From NCBI RefSeq assembly GCF_003355155.1, contig NZ_CP031320.1, positions 4,951,367 through 5,015,366 on the forward strand: DNA of 64,000 nucleotides, in the 5' to 3' direction. Shown in pieces: positions 55,563-64,000 of the stretch. The stretch comes from Streptomyces armeniacus. GTDB taxonomy: Bacteria > Actinomycetota > Actinomycetes > Streptomycetales > Streptomycetaceae. Positions within the stretch are counted from its first letter, which is position 1, and every line of letters starts with the position of its first letter. The translations under genes and the position numbers were made by a program. Under the pieces are notes generated by a model, which saw nothing but the letters and a program-made list of their open reading frames with translations, did no database searches and was not told the origin of the DNA.

Positions 55563-57581
55563 GTACGGCACACCCCCGCGTCCGTCGCCCCCGTTCCCGC
55601 GCCCGTGCTGCGCCACCCGGCCGAGGTGGACGACGCCGTGGCGGCGGCCGTACGTGCCGGGGTGGCCGAACTCGACGGCGAGCGGCTGCGTTTCACGCAC
55701 CCGCTGCTCGCCGCCGTCACGCTGTCCTGCGACACGGCCGTGCGCCGCGCGGCGCACGAGCGGCTGGCGGACACGGTGGCCGACGCGGTGGAGCGCGCGC
55801 GGCACCGCGGGCTGGCCGCCGTGGGCCCGGACGAGCCGGTCGCCGCGGGCCTGGCGTCCGCCGCGGAACAGGCGCGCAGGCGTGGCGACACGTGTACGGC
55901 CGCCGCGCTGGCCCGGCTGGCGTACGTGCGGACGCCCGCGGAGTGCGGCGCCCGCCGGGCCGAACGGGCGCTGGCGGCGGCGCAGTACGCGCACGCGGCG
56001 GCCGACTTCGAGCTCACCCGCGAGATGGCCCGCGAGGTGCTGTCCTGTCCGGCCACGTCCGAGCAGCGGTTCACGGCGTGCGTCGTCATCATCTACGCCG
56101 CCAACCAGGCGCTGCACGACATCCGGGACATCTTCGACGAGGCGCTGGCCCACGCCGGGGACGATCTCGCCCTCCGCGCGCACCTGCACTACCTCGTCGC
56201 GCTCCGCGCGCACATCACGGACGGCGACACGGCGACCGCCCGCGTGGAGGCGGCGCGCGCGGTGTCGCTCGCGCGCCGGGCGGGCGACCGTTCCACCGAG
56301 CTGATGGCGCTGTCGCTGGAGGCGTTCGCGGCGGACCTGCTCGGCCGCCCGGACGCGGCGGAGCCGCTGACGCGCGCCCTCGCGCAGCCGCAGGACGCCG
56401 GGGTGACCGGCGGCCACAACGGGCCGCGCGCGGTCAAGGCGCGGCTCGCCGTGTTCGCCGAACGGCACGAGGAGGCCGCCGTCGAACTCGACCGGTTGCT
56501 GCGGCGGGCCCGCCGCAGCGGCGCCGCCGAGGACGAGGTCTTCCTGCTCTGCGCGAAGATCGAGGTCGACGTGCACGCGGGCCGCTGCGAGGCCGCGCTG
56601 GCCGCCGCGCGCGAAGTGACGCGGCTCAGGCGGGACATCGGCGTGACGCTCGGCCCGGAGCCGTACTCCCTGGCGCGCGCCGAGTCGGCGGGCGGCGACC
56701 TGGCGCGGGCGGCGGCGCTGGCCGCGGAGGGCGTACGGATCTCGCGGGCCGAACACGACCAGATCTACCTGCCGTTGGCGCTGTGCGTGCTGGGGCACGT
56801 ACGGCTCCGCTCGCAGGACCCGTGGGGCGCGATCGAGAGCCTTGGCGAGGCGCGGGACATCGCCGAACGGCGCGGCATCGTCGACCCGATGCCCGTGCCC
56901 TGGTCCGTCGACCTGGCGGAGGCGCTGGTCGCGGTCGGCGACCACGGCGAGGCGCACGCGGTGGTGACCGGAGTGCAGCGGTCCGCGGAACGGCTGGCGC
57001 GGCACGGCGTGTACGCGTCCCTGCGGCGCGCCGACGCGCTGCGGCTGTCGGCCACCGGGGAGGCCGCGGACGCCCGTACGGCCGTCACCGCCCTGAACGA
57101 GGCCGCCGCGACCCACGAGCGGCTGGGCCTGACCCTCGAACACGGCCGCGACCTGCTGGCGCTCGGCTCCGTCGAGCGGCGGCGGCGCCACCCCTCGGCG
57201 GCGCTCGCGGCCTGGCGGCGGGCGGCGGCGGTGTTCGAGAAGTGCGCCGCGCTGCCCTGGCTGACGCAGGCCGACGTCGAACTGGACCGGCTCGGGCACC
57301 GTACGGGCGCCGCCGCGTCCGGCACCGCGTCCGGTGTCGCGCGCCTGCTCACGCCGACCGAGCACCGGGTCGCCGCGCTGGTCGCGGACGGGGCGACCAA
57401 CCGGGAGGTCGCGGCGCAGATGTTCCTGGCGCTCAAGACGGTGGAGTCGACGCTCACGCGCGTCTACCGCAAGGTCGGCGTGCGCTCCCGCAGCGAGCTG
57501 GCGCGCCTCGTGCACACGGCGCCGGGCGCCGCGCCGGGCGCCGCGCCGGACGGCAGCGCGCGTGCGGTGCGGAACGCCTGA
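55563..57581 (+). CDS. LAL-type LuxR regulator, N-terminal part missing
   Basis: This is 673 codons after the adapter, without a start of its own. The first residues (LRFTHPLLAAVTLSCDTAVRRAAHERLADTV, given in part: FTHPLLAAVTLS) are the end of an AAA/NACHT-like module of large LuxR-family (LAL/MalT-like) regulators. A long TPR-like helical region follows, and the C-terminal LuxR helix-turn-helix reads LTPTEHRVAALVADGATNRE, then VAAQMFLALKTVESTLTRVY and KVGVRSRSELARLV. LAL proteins are usually 900-1000 residues with an N-terminal P-loop ATPase, which is absent here. Whether this gene lies near the siderophore cluster in the real genome is unknown. Confidence 0.85.
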   Translation, partial: VRHTPASVAPVPAPVLRHPAEVDDAVAAAVRAGVAELDGERLRFTHPLLAAVTLSCDTAVRRAAHERLADTVADAVERARHRGLAAVGPDEPVAAGLASAAEQARRRGDTCTAAALARLAYVRTPAECGARRAERALAAAQYAHAAADFELTREMAREVLSCPATSEQRFTACVVIIYAANQALHDIRDIFDEALAHAGDDLALRAHLHYLVALRAHITDGDTATARVEAARAVSLARRAGDRSTELMALSLEAFAADLLGRPDAAEPLTRALAQPQDAGVTGGHNGPRAVKARLAVFAERHEEAAVELDRLLRRARRSGAAEDEVFLLCAKIEVDVHAGRCEAALAAAREVTRLRRDIGVTLGPEPYSLARAESAGGDLARAAALAAEGVRISRAEHDQIYLPLALCVLGHVRLRSQDPWGAIESLGEARDIAERRGIVDPMPVPWSVDLAEALVAVGDHGEAHAVVTGVQRSAERLARHGVYASLRRADALRLSATGEAADARTAVTALNEAAATHERLGLTLEHGRDLLALGSVERRRRHPSAALAAWRRAAAVFEKCAALPWLTQADVELDRLGHRTGAAASGTASGVARLLTPTEHRVAALVADGATNREVAAQMFLALKTVESTLTRVYRKVGVRSRSELARLVHTAPGAAPGAAPDGSARAVRNA

Positions 57582-57736
57582 CGGAGCGTCCGGTTCCGCC
57601 CCGCCCGCGGGCACCGTACGGGCGGCTGCCGAACGGGTACGAGAGGCGTACGGACCGGTGACATCCGGTGGCACCCCGCCCCCTAGGATCGCGGGACCGC
57701 GCGCCGTACCGGCGCGCCCGATCCATGGGGGTACCG

Positions 57737-57940
57737 ATGGCCACCGGCTGCCGTGACTGCACGACCTGTACGAAGCCCGGGCTGGTGAGACTGTTCCAGA
57801 AGTGGCTGGTCGGGCTGATGTACCTGGTCACGGTGGGGATCGCGTACGTCATCAAGCGCGGGCTGCGGTCGCACTGCCCGCAGTGCAACCACCTGTTGAG
57901 CAATCACGCGCGGCGCAGGGACGGCTCGTTCGCGGACTGA
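57737..57940 (+). CDS. Small membrane protein with CxxC pairs
   Basis: ATG 57737 has GGGGG five bases upstream. The 67-residue protein begins with MATGCRDCTTCTKPGLVRLF, has one hydrophobic helix (about residues 22-42, WLVGLMYLVTVGIAYVIKRG) and then SHCPQCNHLLSNH. The C-x2-C-x2-C and C-x2-C groups on either side of the helix recall zinc-ribbon or LITAF-like small proteins. Similar short proteins are common in Streptomyces without a known role. Earlier in-frame starts at 57725 and 57668 are possible. Confidence 0.7.
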   Translation: MATGCRDCTTCTKPGLVRLFQKWLVGLMYLVTVGIAYVIKRGLRSHCPQCNHLLSNHARRRDGSFAD

Positions 57941-58064
57941 CCGCTTCCGGGAGCCGGCGCCGGGACCGCAGCGGGGGACCGCAACGGGGGAGCGGAGCGC
58001 GGGCGGACCGACCGGATGGCCGCCCCGAGATGCCGGAGCGTGAGGGCGAAGTTACGTTCCGCGT

Positions 58065-59204
58065 ATGATCCGATGGGTTCGCCGTCATGCCACCGCCCGT
58101 AGGGCCGCCCTCTCGACCGCGCTTCTCGCCGTCCTCGCAGCCGCCGCTCCCGCCGCACCGCCGTCCGCCGAGTTCGCCCCCGCCGCAGGCGGGCGGGTGT
58201 CCGAACCGGGCGGCGGCGGTCCCGCCGCGGGCCCCGCCGCACCGGCCGGCGGCCCGGCCGCCCCCGCCGGGGGCGGCGTCGCACCCCACCGGGGCACGCT
58301 GGCTCCCGTGAAGCCCGCGCTGCCGGGCGCCGTCTCGCCGTACTTCTCGCTGGGCTGGGGCAACGCTCCCGACCCGGTGGAGGTCATAAAGGCGACGGGG
58401 GTCCGCTGGTTCACGCTCGCGTTCGTCCTGAGCGAGGGCGAGTGCGCGCCCCGCTGGGACGGCGTACGGCCGCTGACCGGCGGCGTGGACGAGGAGACCG
58501 TACGCGCCGTACGGGCCGCGGGCGGCGACGTCATCGCGTCGTTCGGCGGCGGCCTCGGGCACCGGCTGGAGCAGAGCTGCCCGGACGGGCGTTCGCTCGC
58601 CGACGCGTACCAGCAGGTGATCGACGCCTACGAACTCGAGGCCGTCGACGTCGACATCGAGACCGAGGCGTACCAGGACCCGGCCGCGCGCGCGAAGACC
58701 GTCGAGGCGCTGAAACTGGTGCGCTCCCGCAATCCCGGGCTCACGCTGTACGTGACCGTGCCCAGCCACCCGCACGGCCCGGACCGCGAGCTGATCGACG
58801 AGGCCGCGCAGGCCGGCCTCGAGGCGGACGCCTGGACCATCATGCCGTTCGCCTTCGGCGCGTCCGCCCAGGGCCGGGACATGGGCACGCTCACCATCCA
58901 GGCCGCCGAGGGGCTGAAGGACACCCTCCGGAGCGCGTACGGCTACGACGAGGCCGAGGCGTACCGGCGCAGCGGGGTGTCGTCGATAAACGGACTCGCC
59001 GGCCAGGGCGAACTCATGACCCTGGAGCACTTCCGCGAGCTGTTGCGCTACGCGAAGCGGAACCGGCTGGCCCGGCTCACGTTCTGGTCGGTGAACCGGG
59101 ACCGCGCGTGCCCCGGCGGCATCTACCCCGCCGACGACACGTGCTCGGGCGTCGAGCAGCAGCCGTGGGCGTACACCCGGCTGCTCGCGGACCACGGCGG
59201 CTAG
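58065..59204 (+). CDS. Secreted GH18 (chitinase-like) protein
   Basis: The 379-residue protein starts with a signal peptide (RRHATARRAALSTALLAVLA..., Ala-rich cleavage region), a Pro/Ala/Gly-rich linker of about 55 residues, and then a single TIM-barrel domain: AVSPYFSLGWGNAPDPVEVI, VIASFGGGLGHRLEQSC (the SxGG motif), and the catalytic DxDxE as VDVDIE with Glu199. The tail FWSVNRDRACPGGIYPADDT closes the barrel. Streptomyces GH18 proteins of this kind act on chitin or related glucosamine polymers outside the cell. The substrate site looks complete, but true chitinase activity is untested. Confidence 0.85.
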   Translation: MIRWVRRHATARRAALSTALLAVLAAAAPAAPPSAEFAPAAGGRVSEPGGGGPAAGPAAPAGGPAAPAGGGVAPHRGTLAPVKPALPGAVSPYFSLGWGNAPDPVEVIKATGVRWFTLAFVLSEGECAPRWDGVRPLTGGVDEETVRAVRAAGGDVIASFGGGLGHRLEQSCPDGRSLADAYQQVIDAYELEAVDVDIETEAYQDPAARAKTVEALKLVRSRNPGLTLYVTVPSHPHGPDRELIDEAAQAGLEADAWTIMPFAFGASAQGRDMGTLTIQAAEGLKDTLRSAYGYDEAEAYRRSGVSSINGLAGQGELMTLEHFRELLRYAKRNRLARLTFWSVNRDRACPGGIYPADDTCSGVEQQPWAYTRLLADHGG

Positions 59205-59227
59205 GGGATGGCGGCCAGGTGACGGCG

Positions 59228-59279
59228 GCCGGCTGACGCGAGCGGCGCCCGGCTGCGGCCGGGCGCCCCGTCAGCCGGC
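59228..59279. terminator. Two-tier bidirectional terminator
   Basis: Outer stem GCCGGCTGACG/CGTCAGCCGGC (59228-59238, 59269-59279) and inner stem GGCGCCCGG/CCGGGCGCC (59244-59252, 59259-59267) form one long hairpin between the convergent GH18 and DedA genes. Confidence 0.75.
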
Positions 59280-59311
59280 TGACTGCCGGGCTCAGCCGGC
59301 GGCTGCGGCGC

Positions 59312-59944
59312 TCAGTTGGTGGGCGCGGGTGCGGGCGCGGGCTTCCGGCGTATGACGAACGCCGCCAGCGACCCGGCCGCGAACAGCGCGAGCACCGAGA
59401 TCGCCGTGCCGACCCAGGCGGTGTCCAGCCACCGGCTGCCGAGGTAGCCGAGGCTCACCGTGTACGCGGCCCAGGTCAGGCCCGCCAGGGCGGACCAGGG
59501 CACGAAGTCCTTGGCGCGCCGGTGTGCGGCGCCCGCCGTCAGGCTGACCACGGAGCGTCCGGCCGGGGCGAACCGGGCCAGGACGACGAGGGCACCCCCG
59601 CCGCGTACGAGCGCGTGCCCGAGGTGTTCCTGAGCGGTGGTCAGCTTCCGTGAGCGGGCGATGGCGCGGTCAAGTCGGGCGCCGCCCCGCCAGGCCAGCC
59701 GGTAGACCGCGAGGTCGCCCAGGACCGACGCGGCCGCGGCGCACAGCACCAGCAGGAGCATCTCCGGGAAATGCGTGGCCGACTGCGCGGCCTCCGCCGC
59801 CGTCGTCCCCGCGACCGCGGTGGCCGCCGCGATCACCAACACCCCGCTGGGCAGCACCGGAAGGAAGACATCGAGCAGCACGGAGAGCGCGATGAGTGCA
59901 TAGATCCATGGGGTACCGATCACGGACCCCAAGGCTTCTGGCAC
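59312..59944 (-). CDS. DedA-family membrane protein
   Basis: GTG 59944 follows GGGGGAG. The 210-residue protein has five to six hydrophobic helices and the DedA/SNARE-associated core: LDVFLPVLPSGVLVIAAATA, LGDLAVYRLAWRGG, VVLARFAPAGRSVVSLTAGA and FVPWSALAGLTWAAYTVSLG, including the conserved R-F-x-P-x-x-R motif. DedA proteins act as lipid (undecaprenyl phosphate or phospholipid) transporters or flippases. It stands alone, divergent from the SOD-like gene. Confidence 0.9.
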   Translation of the reverse strand: MPEALGSVIGTPWIYALIALSVLLDVFLPVLPSGVLVIAAATAVAGTTAAEAAQSATHFPEMLLLVLCAAAASVLGDLAVYRLAWRGGARLDRAIARSRKLTTAQEHLGHALVRGGGALVVLARFAPAGRSVVSLTAGAAHRRAKDFVPWSALAGLTWAAYTVSLGYLGSRWLDTAWVGTAISVLALFAAGSLAAFVIRRKPAPAPAPTN

Positions 59945-60125
59945 AGCTGGCTCCCCCGTTCGCCTGTGTTTAGCCGCCGCTTACCGCCGTACAGCGTACG
60001 CCTGGGTACTCCACCCGTAGCGGGCGGGGCGCCGTGGTGTTGATCTCACCGGGCGCCAGGGACAACAGATACCCCAATCGAACCAGCTTTCCTGCTGAAC
60101 ATACGGACCCGGATGAGGAGCAACA

Positions 60126-60731
60126 GTGAAGACAGGATTCACGACAACCGCCGCCGCCACCGCGGCACTGCTGGTAGCCGGCACCGGCGTGGCCCACGGT
60201 CTGGACGGGGGCACGGCGGGCGGCGCGGACTACCGGCTCCGCGCGAGCGGCCAGTTCGCCCCGTCCAGCTCGCCGGTGGCACCGGCCGCGATCACGTACG
60301 ACCACGAACTGGTGCCGCCCGGCGCCGGGATCAAGGTGACGCAGCGCGTGGACGGCGCCGGCACGACGGTCGCCGTGTCCGTACGCGGCGTCGCGCCGGA
60401 CCACACGTACGGGGTACACGTGCACACCGCGCCGTGCGGTGCGGACCCCGACGACGCCGGGCCGCACTACCAGAACCGTGAGGACCCGGAGCAGCCGTCC
60501 GTCGACCCCGCCTACGCCAACCCCGCCAACGAGGTGTGGCTCGACTTCACCACCGACGGCTCGGGCGCGGCGCGTTCGGTCGCCTCGCACCCGTGGAACT
60601 TCCGCATGGGCGAGGCCCGGTCCGTCGTGCTGCACGAGCACGCGACCAGCCTGAAGCCGGGCGAGGCGGGCATGGCGGGCGAGCGCGTCGGCTGCTTCAC
60701 CGTGCCGCTGATGGGCGACGGGGTGCGGTAG
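60126..60731 (+). CDS. Secreted Cu/Zn superoxide dismutase-like protein
   Basis: GTG 60126 with GAGGAG upstream gives a 201-residue protein with a signal peptide (TTTAAATAALLVAGTGVAHG). The SOD_Cu fold is indicated by YGVHVHTAPCGADPDDAGPH (copper His pair and a conserved Cys), HYQN, a lengthy loop, VVLHEHATSLKPGEAGMAGE and a second Cys in RVGCFTV. The arrangement differs from classic enzymes in the zinc loop, as in many actinobacterial members, so dismutase activity is likely but not certain. Its 3' end overlaps the convergent FAD-protein gene by 35 bases. Confidence 0.8.
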   Translation: MKTGFTTTAAATAALLVAGTGVAHGLDGGTAGGADYRLRASGQFAPSSSPVAPAAITYDHELVPPGAGIKVTQRVDGAGTTVAVSVRGVAPDHTYGVHVHTAPCGADPDDAGPHYQNREDPEQPSVDPAYANPANEVWLDFTTDGSGAARSVASHPWNFRMGEARSVVLHEHATSLKPGEAGMAGERVGCFTVPLMGDGVR

Positions 60732-62703
60732 CCGGCACACCGGCGGGCCGCAGGGTGTCCAGGGCGGCGCGGGCCACGGCGTCGGCGTCGGTCAGCGTCA
60801 CCGAGTTCACGCCGGGGCGCGCCCCCGCGGCCGTCACCCAGTGCACGCCCTCGGTGGGCACCCCGACGGCGAACCGGCGGGGGTGCGGACGCCCCTGGCG
60901 GTCGATCAGCCGGTACGGGCGGGCGGTCACGTCGAGGCCGCCCGTCTCGTACCCGCCGACCGTGTGCGGACGGCACTCGCCCGCCCGCAGCAGGCCGGCC
61001 AGCAGCGGGTCGGCCGTACGCCGCAGGTCCGGCTCCGGCAGCCGCGCCTCGATCAGCGCGGTGACGGCCACCGCGCTGCCGGGCACCGCGGGGGAGCGGG
61101 CCAGGAAGCTGCCGGTGGCCGCGTCGGCGCGTACCTCCAGCCGCGGCCCGAGGACCGTGAGCACGCCGGCCTCGATCAGCGCGGCCGTCTCCTCGATGCG
61201 GTGGCGCGGCGGGCCGATGGAGAGGAAGGCGTTCAGCGGCGTGTACCAGCGGTCGAGGTGGTCGCGGCGCGACAGCCCGCCGAGCCCGCTGTGGTCGACG
61301 ATCTGCCGCAGCTCGTTCCGCAGGTCGCGGAGCACGTCGAGGGCGGCCTTGACCGGGCCGCGTACGTTGCCCTCACGGGCGTCCGCGACGTCCTGGCGCA
61401 GCCGGTCCAGCAGCCAGTCGCGGAACTCCGCCGGGCCCGCGAAGTCCCGTCCCCCGTACGGCTCCGCCACCGTGTCCCAGCACCAGCGCTCATCCGCGCG
61501 TACGCCGAACGCGTCCAGGACGGCGGCCTCTTCGGCACCGCCGTGCGGTACGGCGAGGAAGCGGCGGCGGAAACGGTGCCGGAAGCCGGGGTGTTCCGTG
61601 CCGCGGGCGGCGAGCAGCGCCTCGTAGTAGACCGTCTCGGCCTCCTTGGCGACCAGCGGCCAGATCTCCGCGCGGAAGTCCGGCGGATCGCCCGCGTCCG
61701 CGCGCCGGCGCAGCCGGGCGACGGTCTCCGGGGTGAGCACGAGGGGCTCGTGGCGGCCGTGCGCGCCCTTCTCGTTGTCGCCGCGCGCGTGGTACGGGAC
61801 GCCGCGGCGCGAACCGGCGAACAGCCGGGGCTCCTTGCCGGACGGCACATAGCGGAGCCGCGTGCCGTACGGGCTGTCCTCTCGTACGAAACGGCCGCCG
61901 CGGCCGCTGGTGAGCAGCGCCAGGTGGTCGAAGAAGTTGAGGCCGAGGCCGCGCAGCAGAACGGGCTCGGCGGGGGCGAGGGCGGCGAGTTCGGCGGTGA
62001 GGTCGGCCGGGTTGGCGGGCGGGAGGTAGTACAGGCCGTGCTGCCGCGCGTGCGCGGCGAACCGCCGCTGCCCCGGCGAGAGCTCCGAGGGGAGGTGGCC
62101 CTGGGCGAGGACGACGGCGGATAGGCCGGCTATCCGGGTGCCGTCGGAGAGTTCGAGCAGCTGCGTCGTCGCCGCCTCCGCCGTCCCGCGGCCCGGCGCG
62201 GTGGCCTCGTCCGACAGCCGTACGGCGCGCGCCGCGTGCACCCGTACGGTCACGGACTCGGGAGCGCGGCGCAGCACCTCGCCGAACACCCAGGCCAGAT
62301 AGGCGCCGTAGAGCCGCCGCGTCGGGTAGTCGTCGGGGCCCAGCGGCGGGCGGTCCCGGTCCGGCGTACGGGTGCCGTCGGCGCCGGGCGCGCCGCTCTC
62401 GTACCACTCGTGGAGGCTCGGCCCCGGCAGCACCGGCCCCTCCGCCGCCACGGTGGCGTCCGTGAACAGCGTCACCTGCGCGGCGACGGTGTTCATCAGC
62501 AGCTCGTCCGGCTGGTCCGTACGCCACACGCGGCCCGGACCGGGCGGCTCCGGATCGACGACGTGGACGGTCAGCGGTACGGCCGGGCCGAGCCGGTCCG
62601 GTACGGCCGCGCACAGCCGTTCCAGGACGCTCGTGCCGCGCGGTCCGGCGCCGACCACGGCGAGGGCATGGTGCAGGGCGGCCAAGAGTCGTCTCCCGTG
62701 CAT
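60697..62703 (-). CDS. FAD/NAD(P)-binding protein of the NAD_binding_9 type
   Basis: The frame from ATG 62703 gives 668 residues; it is open to 62838, but the FAD motif HALAVVGAGPRGTSVLERLC follows 62703 closely, so the shorter start is preferred. Other features are VHVVDPEPPGPGRVWRTDQP, DELLMNTVAAQVTLF, a second nucleotide-binding GLSAVVLAQGHLPSELS and a C-terminal half with ARLPEPDLRRTADPLLAGLL. Large proteins of this type occur in actinobacteria and are thought to be flavin-dependent oxidoreductases or N-hydroxylase relatives. No neighbour hints at the substrate. Confidence 0.75.
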   Translation of the reverse strand: MHGRRLLAALHHALAVVGAGPRGTSVLERLCAAVPDRLGPAVPLTVHVVDPEPPGPGRVWRTDQPDELLMNTVAAQVTLFTDATVAAEGPVLPGPSLHEWYESGAPGADGTRTPDRDRPPLGPDDYPTRRLYGAYLAWVFGEVLRRAPESVTVRVHAARAVRLSDEATAPGRGTAEAATTQLLELSDGTRIAGLSAVVLAQGHLPSELSPGQRRFAAHARQHGLYYLPPANPADLTAELAALAPAEPVLLRGLGLNFFDHLALLTSGRGGRFVREDSPYGTRLRYVPSGKEPRLFAGSRRGVPYHARGDNEKGAHGRHEPLVLTPETVARLRRRADAGDPPDFRAEIWPLVAKEAETVYYEALLAARGTEHPGFRHRFRRRFLAVPHGGAEEAAVLDAFGVRADERWCWDTVAEPYGGRDFAGPAEFRDWLLDRLRQDVADAREGNVRGPVKAALDVLRDLRNELRQIVDHSGLGGLSRRDHLDRWYTPLNAFLSIGPPRHRIEETAALIEAGVLTVLGPRLEVRADAATGSFLARSPAVPGSAVAVTALIEARLPEPDLRRTADPLLAGLLRAGECRPHTVGGYETGGLDVTARPYRLIDRQGRPHPRRFAVGVPTEGVHWVTAAGARPGVNSVTLTDADAVARAALDTLRPAGVPATAPRRPSAAR

Positions 62704-62812
62704 GCGTGCGGCGCTGGTGCCTGCCTGCGGCTGCGTTCGTGCCTGCCTGCGGTGGCGGGTGCCTGCCGCGGCGCCGACCATCATGCCGCCTCGCACGGGC
62801 CCTTCCGGACGA

Positions 62813-64000
62813 TCAGCCTCCGCTGTGGGAAGTCTCACTCGCCGCGGTCAGCGTCCGCTCCGTCACCTGCGCCAGCCGTACGCCGCTCTCCGTGGTCCGT
62901 GCCCGGTGCATGCCGAGCCGTGCGGAACGCCCGTGCAGGGCCAGCGTCATCAGCTGGTTGCCGAACCACGGCCCGCCCGTACGCCGCCAGCTCAGCGACG
63001 GCCGCCCCGCGCGCCCGTGCCGGGCCAGCGTGCGGCCGAGCAGCCGCCCGGCGCCGCTCCAGCCGAAGCGGAAGCCCGCCCGCATGAACGCCGGGATGCT
63101 GTTGTGCATCGGCGAGCACGTCAGCTGCACCACGCGGGCGCCCGTGCCCGGCGGCCGTGCGAAGCGCGGCTCCGCGACGTACGCGTGGTGCACGTCGCCG
63201 GAGAGCACGCAGACCGTGGCCGGCGCCTCGTCCCCCTCGGCGACCTCCGCGATCAGCCCGGTCAGCTCCTCGAAGGAGCGCGGGAACGCGGCCCAGTGCT
63301 CCAGGTCGGAGGCCCGGCGCAGCTTCTCGCCGAAGCGCGCCCAGCGCGGGCCGCGCGCGCCCGCGCAGAGCGCCGCGTTCCAGCTCTCGGCGTCGTGGAT
63401 GGCGGGCGGCAGCAGCCAGGGCAGGGAGGAGCCGATCAGCAGGTGGTCGTAGCCGGAGCGGTCGTCGAGGGCCTGCTCGCGCAGCCACTTCATCTCGTCC
63501 GCGTCGAGCATCGCCCGGTCCTGCTCGGCGAGGACGCGGGCGGCGCGGGTGTCGGCCATCAGCAGCCGTACGCGGCCGAAGTCCCGCCGGTAGCTCCAGC
63601 GGGTCGCCTCCGGGTCGGCATCGGCGCGCTCCGCGAACTCGCGGAGGACGGCGGTGCCGTCCTCCGCCGCCCGTACGGCGGTGAACAGCGGGTCCTCGGC
63701 CAGCTCGCCCGGCGACAGGTTGCCGAGGTGCTGGTACACCCAGTACGAGGTCAGGCCGCCGAGCAGCCGTTCGCGCCACCAGCCGGTGGCGCGGATGTCG
63801 CGCTGCCAGGACTCGCTGGTGTTCCAGTCGTCGATCACGTCGTGGTCGTCGAAGATCATGCAGCTGGGCACGGTGGAGAGCAGCCAGCGGACGTCGGGCG
63901 CGAGCCAGGACTCGTAGTAGAGCGCCGTGTACTCCTCGTAGTCCGCGACCTGGTCCCAGGGCGGGTCCTTGAGGTCGCGGCGGGCCGCGAGGTCGGCGCG
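62813..64000 (-). CDS. PhoD-type phosphatase, N-terminus off the right edge
   Basis: The frame is open at base 64000 and ends at 62813, covering 395 codons. The metallophosphoesterase core reads CMIFDDHDVIDDWNTSESWQ (metal-binding Asp/His), VRLLMADTRAARVLAEQD, LIGSSLPWLLPPAIHDAESW and VCVLSGDVHHAYVAEPRF (GDVHH metal motif). These are hallmarks of the alkaline phosphatase D/PhoD-like group. The visible part has no signal peptide because the beginning is missing. Members hydrolyse phosphodiesters or phosphomonoesters with Ca/Fe. It lies beyond the FAD-protein gene on the same strand. Confidence 0.88.
   Translation of the reverse strand, partial: RADLAARRDLKDPPWDQVADYEEYTALYYESWLAPDVRWLLSTVPSCMIFDDHDVIDDWNTSESWQRDIRATGWWRERLLGGLTSYWVYQHLGNLSPGELAEDPLFTAVRAAEDGTAVLREFAERADADPEATRWSYRRDFGRVRLLMADTRAARVLAEQDRAMLDADEMKWLREQALDDRSGYDHLLIGSSLPWLLPPAIHDAESWNAALCAGARGPRWARFGEKLRRASDLEHWAAFPRSFEELTGLIAEVAEGDEAPATVCVLSGDVHHAYVAEPRFARPPGTGARVVQLTCSPMHNSIPAFMRAGFRFGWSGAGRLLGRTLARHGRAGRPSLSWRRTGGPWFGNQLMTLALHGRSARLGMHRARTTESGVRLAQVTERTLTAASETSHSGG

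Noticed and set aside
43260..57581. Single 4773-residue NRPS-LuxR fusion protein
   Set aside because: The two parts are joined by a complete Nextera Read-2 adapter at 55529-55562; they are treated as two truncated genes.

Overview
The window is very GC-rich actinobacterial DNA, most probably Streptomyces or a close relative. Nearly every third codon position is G or C, GTG starts and 4-base GTGA/ATGA gene overlaps are common, and several typical Streptomyces families occur (DUF5133, a LAL/LuxR regulator, zinc-free ribosomal protein paralogues, Zur and IdeR/DmdR-type boxes, a hydroxamate siderophore NRPS cluster).

The assembly is not continuous. Remnants of Illumina Nextera adapters lie at 6213-6285 (transposase end, an 8-base index and a degraded P5 sequence) and at 55529-55562 (complete 34-base Read-2 adapter). 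A 42-base fold-back palindrome follows the first at 6300-6385. The window is therefore best read as three segments (1-6212, about 6343-55528, 55563-64000) whose real neighbourhood is unproven. The apparent 4773-residue NRPS-LuxR fusion is an artefact of the second junction.

Segment 1 (1-6212): on the minus strand, a 52-codon precursor-like peptide ending in a Cys-x3-Cys core, followed by an HTTM-like membrane protein that runs off the left edge; a FadR-type GntR regulator; an exact CRP-type palindrome in front of a secreted NlpC/P60 peptidase; a methyltransferase; an FG-GAP protein; and a secreted peptidoglycan-binding protein cut by the adapter.

Segment 2, zinc part (6343-18519): three Zur-like boxes. 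The first sits between a GHMP kinase (minus) and a plus-strand operon of a fold-II PLP enzyme, a DUF364-like protein, an MFS exporter and a FecCD/FecE/lipoprotein uptake system. I read this as a candidate zinc metallophore pathway. The second controls zinc-free ribosomal proteins S14 and S18 and a CobW-like protein; the third precedes a methyltransferase. A CDF exporter lies among them.

Segment 2, middle (18579-32604): an ArsR-SRPBCC pair, an AAA ATPase, the remains of an ECF sigma/YCII pair, a frameshifted GH3 glucosidase with a sugar ABC operon and a LacI regulator, a DUF5133 protein, and a beta-phosphoglucomutase-like/GH65 phosphorylase pair.

Segment 2, iron part (32646-55528): a hydroxamate siderophore cluster with two iron boxes: siderophore-binding lipoprotein, asymmetric ABC exporter pair, ornithine N5-monooxygenase, formyltransferase, FecE ATPase, two FecCD permeases and a truncated NRPS. 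Its A-domain pockets read as unassigned, serine and (formyl)hydroxyornithine, and modules 1 and 3 carry embedded N-methyltransferases. This suggests an N-methylated tris-hydroxamate of the scabichelin/turgichelin kind.

Segment 3 (55563-64000): the C-terminal part of a LAL regulator, a small zinc-ribbon-like membrane protein, a secreted GH18-like protein, a DedA protein, a secreted Cu/Zn-SOD-like protein, an FAD/NAD(P)-binding protein and a PhoD-type phosphatase running off the right edge. I saw no tRNA, rRNA, CRISPR array or transposase gene.
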